Assembly (NCBI GenBank): GCA_964019135.1
Contig: OZ025248.1
Span: 69,508,119-69,572,118, forward strand
From: Arenicola marina
Lineage: Eukaryota; Annelida; Polychaeta; Arenicolidae
DNA length: 64,000 bases
Direction of reading: 5' to 3'
The notes beneath the pieces are model-generated. The model saw nothing but the letters and a program-made list of their open reading frames with translations. It ran no database searches and was not told the DNA's origin. This document shows, piece after piece, positions 55,601 through 64,000 of the stretch (its first letter is position 1; the number at the start of each line of letters is the position of its first letter). Made by a program: the position numbers and the translations under genes.

Positions 55601-57955
55601 CCATTTAGTGTCAGCACCCCGGTGGGAAGCGATCTCTTCCAGGATTGGGTTGTCGACACGAGTTGAGAGGTAAAGCGAGGCACGGGTGGTGTGGTGGCGG
55701 GGTGGGGGTGAGGGTCGGGAAGGGTGGGGGGTGAGGGTCGGGAAGGGTGGGGGTTGTTGATCGTAGACGGTAGCAGCGATGGCGTCAGAGTTGGCTCCTT
55801 GGGGAGGGGGAGACGGTGGGGGGCACCTTGATGGTGACATATTGTGAAGAGGACCTGCCTGGTGGACGTGCAGCCCCCCGAGACAACGTCAGTCACACGC
55901 AGGGTCAAAGCGCTGTTGTTCGTTTCTTCCGTGTCGTGCCCGTGACACTACCACGTAGTGTATGGGAAGCGTATAACCCCATAAATATATTTATGTGGGC
56001 GTGTCGTACGAAGCTAGTTTAATGGGCATGTATAATAGAAAATGGCAATAAAATGTTTATTGACGGTTAACAATTGCATTGACCCATCAAATGTGAGCTT
56101 CATAAGGCAGCGCACAGCATAGTGGCAACAAACACTATGATTTCATGGACGAATACGGAATAAGAAATCGCGATTACAGGGATGGTGGGTGGGAAAGGAG
56201 AAACACAGATTATCACAGATTGAAATGAAACGGGCAAATAAAAACCTCCACCTTGTTCTGACTCTAACCGGAAACGGGAAAAGCTAGTCCCCGATTGGTC
56301 GATATACAATGTAGGACTAAACACCGTGAGACATATAGTTCGATCGTACAACGATAACCGATAATCGACTACCCCCATAAATATGTTTTAACGTTGCAAA
56401 AACTTCTTATATATGTAAATACAGGGACGAATTCAGAAGGGCTTGGGGGAGAATGATGGGCGTCATCCAAAATATGGAGCAAAAAATGCGGGGGGGGGGG
56501 GGGGGAGGGGGGGGGGGGTGGATCCGCCAGCGGTATGTGGAATAGTTGTTTACACTCCCGATGTCGTCCTATTGCGGTGATATTATTTTGACGACCCTCG
56601 TATCAGACTGTATCATGTGCGTTGTTGTGCGTATGCTCCCCATCATGTGGCGCCCCCCTCTCGGCTTAATCATCACGATAAGCCGCAAATATTCTCATGG
56701 CTCTGAGCCTCTCGCCATCAAGGGAATCAGCCAGGTAATACTTGCAAGCCCCGGGGGAGGGTGGAGGTGTTGACGGCGTAAACCCATGCCTCATTTCCTG
56801 CTCACACCTCCCCCCCCCCCCCCCCCCCCCTCTCAGCCTCCATCCTCCCCTTTCCCCGCCTCCACCCCTTTCCCCCGCCTCCACCCCTTTTCCCCCGCCT
56901 CCACCCCTTCCCTCCGCCTCTACCCACCACCCGTCTCCACCAGCCTCCACTCCCCTACCCAAGTTCCCGCGATTGTTCGGCGGCCCATGGGTCTCGGCCG
57001 CCCCGGCCAGCCCCACCCCCCCCCCCCCACCCCCCTCCCCCCCTGTCCACCCGGCGAGGCCCGCAGCCTCTTTTCCACAAAGACCCCCGCCGAGCGTCAG
57101 CAGCAAAGCCCTGGCACCGAGCGCCACACTCGCAGTATTACGGCTTGGCGCACGCTGTGACATCATTCTCTCGTCGGCTGCGTCACCAACCACGTGACAT
57201 ACGCCTAACTGGGGCACCGAAGTGAAACGGAACTTTTAACGAAGAAGAGGACGTGTGTCACAAATTCATTTATAAAGATACTTTTTCCTGGCATGAATGC
57301 GGGCACAGACCAACTCGTAAAGCGAAGGAGGTTGGTTGGTTCCGCTCTTTCATTAGGAGGCCGGCTGCTGGCAAAGGGATGCCGGCGAGGCTTCGGCACT
57401 TCCCGCGCTGAAAACAGGACAACCTTTAACGTATAATCGTCTCCACAATAACAACTTGTTGCCGGGAAGAGTTACCTCTGATTAAAACAAGGATCACTTG
57501 TATTTCAATTTCAGGATCTGGAACGCAACTACACGCTAAAAAGGGCATTGGTAATATTTTCTTAACTAGATCAAGTTGGCGTATTTCCTATATCGAAGCA
57601 AGCGGGACATCATACCGGACGATAGCATTTCTGCAGAAGCAAAGCAACAAGAGATCTTTTCTCCCCAAACAACACCAAGTCTTGGATTATCGCCGACCCC
57701 AATTCGCATCAAACAGGTAAGAACCAGTAACAGCATTTACACCATATCCTCACGTTATATATTGGTTTCTCCCAATCGTATGTGCCATAAGTTCACACAC
57801 AAAATATATTTATAGATACTCTATTACTTCCAACTAAGGCCTACATTCTTGAAAGATAATAAATTGGTATAGAGCAAACGATCAAATAATCACTTTTGAA
57901 TGTAATCAGTAAAAAAAATGCGCGTCCAAATGATGACGTTTTATATTATATTAGT
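52655..57955. other. Long stretch without a supported gene; simple-sequence tracts
   Basis: Contains a GGC/GGCAGC repeat at 53207-53235, AATAAC repeats at 55380-55445, two copies of GGTGAGGGTCGGGAAGGGTG at 55705-55752, a G-run at 56490-56518 broken by one A, and a C-rich stretch at 56808-57050 with three copies of CCGCCTCCACCCCTTT. Frames such as 56742-57197 (+) and 56666-57217 (-) are low-complexity artefacts of these tracts. A short open stretch ending in a GTAAGA donor at 57717 could be an exon but has no homologue I recognise. Confidence 0.4.
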
Positions 57956-57960
57956 CTTTA

Positions 57961-58725
57961 TTCACTCGGGTTATTACGCCTACATTAAACTGGTGGCGCC
58001 ATTCACTCGGGGTATTGTGCCTACATTAAGCTGGTGGCATCATTCACTCGGGGTATTGTGCCTACATTAAACTGGTGGCGCCATTCACTCGGGGTATTGT
58101 GCCTACATTAAGCTGGTGGCATCATTCACTCGGGGTATTGTGCCTACATTAAACTGGTGGCGCCATTCACTCGGGGTATTGTGCCTACATTAAGCTGGTG
58201 GCATCATTCACTCGGGGTATTGTGCCTACATTAAACTGGTGGCGCCATTCACTCGGGGTATTGTGCCTACATTAAGCTGGTGGCACCATTCACTCGGGGT
58301 ATTGTGCCTACATTAAGCTGGTGGCATCATTCACTCGGGGTATTGTGCCTACATTAAGCTGGTGGCATCATTCACTCGGGGTATTGTGCCCACATTAAGC
58401 TGGTGGCATCACTCACTCGGGGTATTGTGCCTACATTAAGCTGGTGGCACCATTCACTCGGGGTATTGTGCCTACATTAAGCTGGTGGCACCATTCACTC
58501 GGGGTGTTGTGCCTACATTAAGCTGGTGGCACCATTCACTCGGGGTATTGTGCCTACATTGAACTGGTGGCATCATTCACTAGGGGTATTGCGCCCACAT
58601 TAAACTGGTGGCACCATTCACTCGTGTGTTGTGCCTACATTAAACTGGTGGCACCATTCACTCGGGGTGTGCCTACATTAAACTGGTGGAACCATTCATT
58701 CGGGGTATTGCGCCTACATTAACTC
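57961..58725. repeat. 41-bp tandem array with 82-bp higher-order pattern
   Basis: About eighteen copies of a 41-base unit with CATTCACTCGGGGTATTGTG, CCTACATTAA and CTGGTGGC. Between 57990 and 58260 two subtypes (AAACTGGTGGCGC and AAGCTGGTGGCAT) strictly alternate, giving an 82-bp dimer. After about 58260 the order is irregular, and the right end is degenerate (CACTCGTGTGTTG, shortened copies). Confidence 0.95.
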
Positions 58726-58729
58726 GTGT

Positions 58730-61700
58730 GTTTAGTTAAATATCGTGCCTGACATGACGAGTATCAGTACCGACGTTATCGATCAGGAAGAGAGACACAG
58801 GATGAGCTAACAAACTGTTAATCCATAGATTAACACCGGCTTAATTTGACGAACCATCTCCTCCCCATCCAGCCTGCACTGACTCTCCGTTGTCACCCTG
58901 GCAACATTCCAGTCGATATTGGAGGCGTTACATTCAATGCGAACCTGATTCCCTTCATGTGTGTCCGCGTTTGGCTAACAAAGAGATGGCTAACAGAGAG
59001 ATGGTGTGCTTCCCAGGGTACGCTCAGTGGGAGCCCCCCCCCCCCTCCCCCCACCCAACACCCCCGTAGGTTCCCACGGGCTGACTGTAGGTCATGTGTG
59101 CTAAAAGCCCCAGGACCCAGGTAATGCACTTAGCGGATTAGGGAAGATAATATGCAAGTCATGAGGACTTGTTGAGATAATACACACATATAATACATAT
59201 AAATGTTTGTCGACATAATATGTTCGTTGAAAAAATGTAATGATTATAATATTTTTTTGGCTCTTTTAAGCGAAATAATATTTAATTTTGCGATTGTACT
59301 GTAAACTGTGAGGCATTTATTACAGAGATATTTCAGGATAATATCACAAAAGACCTTATTATGGGACGTATTTTGTATTGTTCGAGTTACTAAAAAATAA
59401 TATTAGGGTATAAACTGTGCATACATATATATAATAAAATCACCCAGGTAAAGAAACATGGATAAAATGCCAGACTAACCTGATGATTGACTTTTATTCG
59501 GGTTGGAGCCTGGAATCTTTGCTAGTTGGGTGTCCGGGGTGGAAGGTCTCCTCTGCTTCATTAGTGCAGCCACTTGGTCATGCCCTTTGGGTGCCACATG
59601 TTGAATTAGCCACCAGGCGTTAGTTCGTATCCTGCACCACGTGATCTTTGGCTGAGGCCGGCAAGAAGCCGTACGACAGGTCGGGCGTAGGATTCGTTGA
59701 GAGCAAGTCTCGCGCGATATTTCTTCATAGTGTCACATGCCCGCTGTCTTTAAATGGGCACGTTCTGGAGGGCGCTTAGACCTGAAGCACCGGCCAGAAC
59801 AGAGGGGAGGCAGGCGCGGGGGGGGGGGTGAGGAAGGGTCAATTAGCTGTGCAAAAAGGTTCCAATAGTTGCCGACGCCGTAGTTGTGCCTATAGTATTA
59901 AAACAAAATGGAGAATTCACTGCGTAAAGCTAACACAATGTTCCCACACGCCTATGCCCTGGTGATATAATAACACTAGTAATAATAACGCTTTCGTTAG
60001 CATGATTGTAGTGGTCGAACTATATATGTTACTTGACTATGTATGGTGCCGATATGTGCCGATATATTATTACTTATGATTAATACAGTTGACAAATTTT
60101 ATGTCCTATATCATAATTTATTGCCTGTACGGCCATTTAAATGCGTAATGTTTACTTTCAAAGAACTGCCACTTGCATTACAATGACACAAATAAACCAC
60201 ACCTCGTGTTTATCACAGACAAATAGTCACACAAGAGGTGGATTTTCTGAATTAGGAAAGTGATAAAATTATATTGTTATATATGGTTTCTTGATCACGA
60301 GCAGCACCATGCAATTATCGTCCGTAAGCTAAGTGTAGTTTATGAATACGGCCCCAGTGGTGACTACCAGTTGATGTAGCAGGCGTTTTCTTGAGTAATT
60401 ATTGTCTGATGACACATATTGTGGTACAACAATCAGAAAATCGGGCCAAATCGGGGCCGTAAACTAAACGGCTTGGTTTTGACACAAGTTTAAAGTTGTG
60501 TTTGGGCACGGGCTCTAATTAATGACGCCATACACCCTAAGTACGGTCCATAGCGACACCATGTGTCTGGGAAAAATTTAAGATTAAATTATTTAGGCGC
60601 AGTGTATGGACGGCTGCATTTAGTGAGGTGGTGACTGTTGTTTACCATCAAGTAAGAAGCGACAAAAAAGGCCAAGAGACAACGGTGGAATGGCATAACC
60701 GGAAGTGAAAGCTGGTGAATAAAGTTCAACGGATGCCGCCGGGTGGCGCTGATCGTCAACAACCTAACAGGAAACGGAGATGCGCCACTGGATTGCTATG
60801 TCATCCAGCCTTCAATGGAGGGTGGAACCGGTTGCGGAAGGGTGTGGCAGTGCTCGACTCGACTCGACGGACCAGGCTTGATGGCCTCCTGGTCTAGGGT
60901 CACACCAGCAACGACCGGGGGAGAGGGGCGGGATGGGGGGGGGGGGTGCTATACGTTAATGCTACCGGGACCTATTCGAGGGGTGGCCAACTGTCAGGGG
61001 GGATCAAACCACGGCGCCCTCTGGCGGACCAAGTCGGCGACACATTTTATGGGAATACAGACCCAGGTGGCCATGTCTGTTTCCGCTTGATGGTTATGCA
61101 GAGCTTGCATTAGGGCTGTGCTTATGGGTGGTTTGTATGCATGATGTGCAGCGCCTGCTCGAAGCTGGACTCACAGAGTATAGTGCCCTGGATACCCCAC
61201 CCCAAGGTTGTGGGGCAGAGGTCAGTGTATTATTGCATGCCTGGGTGCAGTACTTACGGGTAGTACCCGGCTCGTCATTTATGTGGCCATATCCCGATGT
61301 TTCCCTCAGTTTGCCATCAACAAGAGTTATTACTTTGTTTTCTATCCACTTCTAACTTTTCTCCATAGATAAATACGGTTCAGCAAGATATCTGTTGGTA
61401 AAAAAGATAAATTAGGCCGTTTGATTCTGCTCTAAAGTGGCATACATTATAGTGGTACAAGGAATGAGAAACGTGTAAAATAGGAAAGCGTGGGTGAAAC
61501 CGGCTAATTTAAAGACATTTCTGAAACAAACCCGTGAAGCCATATGTTAGTTACCGAGCGAATAAAGCTGGTTGGAGAAAAACGAGACGTGAAGATGAGA
61601 AATAAAACGACAGAAGTAGCAACCACTGACACTGTTACCAAAGTTATTCAGTGAGAAATCGAAAAAAGGAAGAAGTAATATCTATCAAATAGCCAGACTC

Positions 61701-62405
61701 AAGTAAAACCAAGGTTATTTAAGCAGTTAACTAGTCTGATTAACCCTGAACTCGCATGTGGGTCCGCTAGCTAATGAGCCAAGGGGGGATTGGAAGGAGA
61801 AAAATGTAAGTGAAAATTCCAATCGTAGAAAACAGTGTCTGAGTTACATAAAGATTGTTTAGCAAGGAATGGCGAGGGCAAGGAGAGAAAATCGATGAAG
61901 ATGGGGAGGACGCCGACTTGCCGCCAGGTGTCGTGGCGGCAGTCTGGCCGACGCTAATTCTGTTACTCGGCTTTGACCGCAGATGTTGCTGCTCCTATGA
62001 CGTGATTGGATAGCATTTTAGCCAATCAGCAAACGGGTCACGCTCTAGCTCGGGAGTTGTGACATCCAGCAAGCAACATGGGCCAATACTGTCTGTAAAT
62101 CCAAGCTTAGGGAATCCTAGTGACATTAATTGAAGGTTTTAGGTGATAAATATGCACCCTTTTTGGTCGGCTGGCACGCTCTGGCAACCATTTCCATCAT
62201 CCTAGCTAGGTAAAAAACCGGCAGCAAATACTTGCCATTGCCATTGGCTTGTCATTGATAGGGTTCGAACCAAGATAAAACCAAGATAATATTTAATCCT
62301 ACACCCTCACCTGCAATATTAGTTCTCTCGAACGGAACGAAAAAAAACTGACCAATGGCCGGAGACCGATCGACTAAAGAACAAAATGGAGAGCAATTTG
62401 CAGCA
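58730..62405. other. No gene recognised
   Basis: Contains C- and G-runs near 59034-59046, 59818-59828 and 60935-60947. Frames at 58846-59124 and 60743-61090 are short, overlap other frames and show no domain. Two CCAAT-type words (GATTGG and CCAATCAG) occur near 62004 and 62020 without an identifiable gene. Confidence 0.45.
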
Positions 62406-62415
62406 AAAAAGTGTC

Positions 62416-63270
62416 CCACCTCCCTGAAACGGTCATTACACGTTAGATGGTGGCACCTCCCTGAAACGGTCATTACACGTTAGATGGTGGCACCTCCCTG
62501 AAACGGTCATTACACGTTAGATGGTGGCACCTCCCTGCAACGGTCATTACACGTTAGATGGTGGCACCTCCCTGCAACGGTCATTACACGTTAGATGGTG
62601 GCACCTCCCTGCAACGGTCATTACACGTTAGATGGTGGCACCTCCCTGGAACGGTCATTTCACGTTAGATGGTGGCACCTCCCTGGAACGGTCATTTCAC
62701 GTTAGATGGTGGCACCTCCCTGCAACGGTCATTACACGTTAGATGGTGGCACCTCCCTGGAACGGTCATTTCACGTTAGATGGTGGCACCTCCCTGGAAC
62801 GGTCATTTCACGTTAGATGGTGGCACCTCCCTGCAACGGTCATTACACGTTAGATGGTGGCACCTCCCTGCAACGGTCATTTCACGTTAGATGGTGGCAC
62901 CTCCCTGGGACGGTCATTACACGTTACATGGTGGCACCTCCCTAGAACGATCATTACACGTTAGATGGTGGCACCTCCCTGGAACGGTCATTTCACGTTA
63001 GATGGTGGCACCTCCCTGGAACGATCATTACACGTTAGATGGTGGCACCTCCCTAGAACGATCATTACACGTTAGATGGTGGCACCTCCCTAGAACGGTC
63101 ATTTCACGTTAGATGGTGGCACCTCCCTGGAACGGTCATTTTACGTTAGATGGTGGCACCTCCCTAGAACGATCATTACACGTTAGATGGTGGCACCTCC
63201 CTGGAACGGTCATTTCACGTTAGATGGTGGCACCTCCCTAGAACGATCATTACACGTTAGATGGTGGGGG
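62416..63270. repeat. 37-bp tandem array (GGTGGCACCTCCCTG family)
   Basis: About 23 copies of a 37-base unit with TGGCACCTCCCTGGAACGGT and CATTACACGTTAGATGG. Variants at three sites (CTGAAAC/CTGCAAC/CTGGAAC/CTAGAAC, GGTC/GATC, ATTAC/ATTTC) occur in mosaic order, showing repeated unequal exchange or gene conversion. Confidence 0.95.
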
Positions 63271-63274
63271 TGTT

Positions 63275-64000
63275 CTCAATGACAACCACGTGTCTAGAAG
63301 ACGATCGTCCTTTAAAATTAAGGCTGTTGACCTTGAGGAAGATGCTCTGATGAGATCGGTAACTTTTCCATATTCATGACGAATTTGCCGTTTCTCGGAT
63401 CAATGTGGCTTATCTTGCCGGTTCTGTCGACCACCAGACCCTTGCTCCCCATTCCTTCGCATCTTAGAACGAGCCAGTTATTCTCAGGTTGGCCCAGGTC
63501 AGGCTGAAAACCCTTCCTGCGGCTAGGCATGTTAGGCTGACACCAAACTGACCACCACACAGGGCGACATTCACGAAGGGTGATAAATATCAACGTTGGA
63601 ACGGGATCGCGGGATTCCCGGTCACGTGCTAATCATGTGACGATCACTTCCAATTGCTACAAGCGGACCGCCGGAGGAAGGTATAATTTCCTTGCTCCCC
63701 GTTTGCTCCCCCCCCCCCCCCACCTCCTTCGCCTCCTCCCCTCGATAGCAGGATTACTGCCAATGACATCTCGGAGGATGCGAAACGAAGATTCCCAAAA
63801 GGGCGAAACTGACGTAATGGGTCACCTAACCCGGGCTTGTTGGGCTTGTCTGCGCTGAGATGTGTTAACGGTGAACGCATATACATAGATGCATACTATA
63901 GATAGGGAGGTATGTAGATCATGTAGCAGATACATACATAGAGAGGTATGAAATATGGGCTAGCCGTTCAAATAAATGCGACCTGTACTATATACAGAAA
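63275..64000. other. No gene recognised
   Basis: The 91-codon minus-strand frame at 63318-63593 (WLVLRCEGMGSKGLVVDRTG and following) has no stop and a normal composition but no family I recognise. A poly-C run lies at 63709-63721 and short ATAC/ATAG words at 63880-63945. Confidence 0.4.

Noticed and set aside
55450..55908. 152-codon minus-strand Pro/Thr-rich frame
   Set aside because: Low complexity around duplicated GGTGAGGGTCGGGAAGG words, overlaps another frame; no recognised domain.
56666..57217. Pro/Gly-rich frames on both strands (up to 183 codons)
   Set aside because: They are translations of poly-C/poly-G tracts and CCGCCTCCACC repeats, open on both strands at once.
57514..57716. 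Possible exons (TTTCAG acceptor at 57513, GTAAGA donor at 57717)
   Set aside because: The open stretch before the donor has no ATG and no recognised homologue, and the two candidate exons would be separated by only about 20 bases.
62250..62280. tRNA B-box (GGGTTCGAACC)
   Set aside because: The upstream sequence does not fold into a tRNA and no A-box is present at the right distance.

Overview
The window looks like about 64 kb of nuclear DNA from a marine invertebrate animal; the species cannot be fixed from sequence alone. The case for an animal is a split, metazoan-type eIF1A gene with GT-AG introns, L1/Tx1-type LINEs, many short terminal-inverted-repeat elements, long poly-C/poly-G runs and many minisatellites. 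Host coding density is very low. I can support only two host genes, both on the + strand: an intronless type II membrane protein that resembles a Golgi glycosyltransferase (17454-18545), and a six-exon gene for translation initiation factor eIF1A (21404-27356). The eIF1A exons are too short to stand out as open reading frames; joined at consensus splice sites they give a 142-residue protein with the family's basic N-tail, OB fold and acidic C-terminal end.

Layout. 1-4000: no gene, a 140-bp tandem duplication. 4003-5330: decayed copy of the LINE family seen intact near 41-47 kb. 5340-8800: A/T-rich repeats. 8803-11508: 5'-truncated LINE on the minus strand with a 15-bp target duplication. 11555-12432: TA-flanked Tc1/mariner-like MITE. 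12.4-17.4 kb: nothing recognised. 17.4-28 kb: the two host genes; eIF1A is preceded by a PIF/Harbinger-like MITE and carries a hairpin element, a THAP-start fragment, a 47-bp triplication and a TTAA-flanked piggyBac-like MITE in its introns. 29-34.2 kb: minisatellites, three blocks of one 41-bp family plus an unrelated 41-bp array of about 1.07 kb. 35.9-39.8 kb: simple and degenerate tandem repeats. 40.0-40.4 kb: second copy of the piggyBac-like MITE. 40598-47069: complete LINE. 48.5-50.7 kb: 55-bp and 28-bp arrays. 51.7-52.65 kb: dead fragment of another LINE type. 58 kb: 41-bp array with an 82-bp higher-order pattern. 62.4-63.3 kb: 37-bp array.

The most interesting object is the complete LINE. 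It has intact ORF1 and ORF2, a poly-A tail and a 14-bp target duplication, so it looks young and possibly active. Its ORF1 protein has the usual coiled coil and RRM-like region but is fused at the C terminus to a full NADAR domain (YbiA-like, ADP-ribose-associated). NADAR proteins can remove ADP-ribose attached to guanine in DNA, so a retrotransposon carrying one in its nucleic-acid chaperone protein suggests protection of its RNA or cDNA from a host ADP-ribosylation activity, or another ADP-ribose function. That function is inference; the fusion itself is read directly from one uninterrupted frame.
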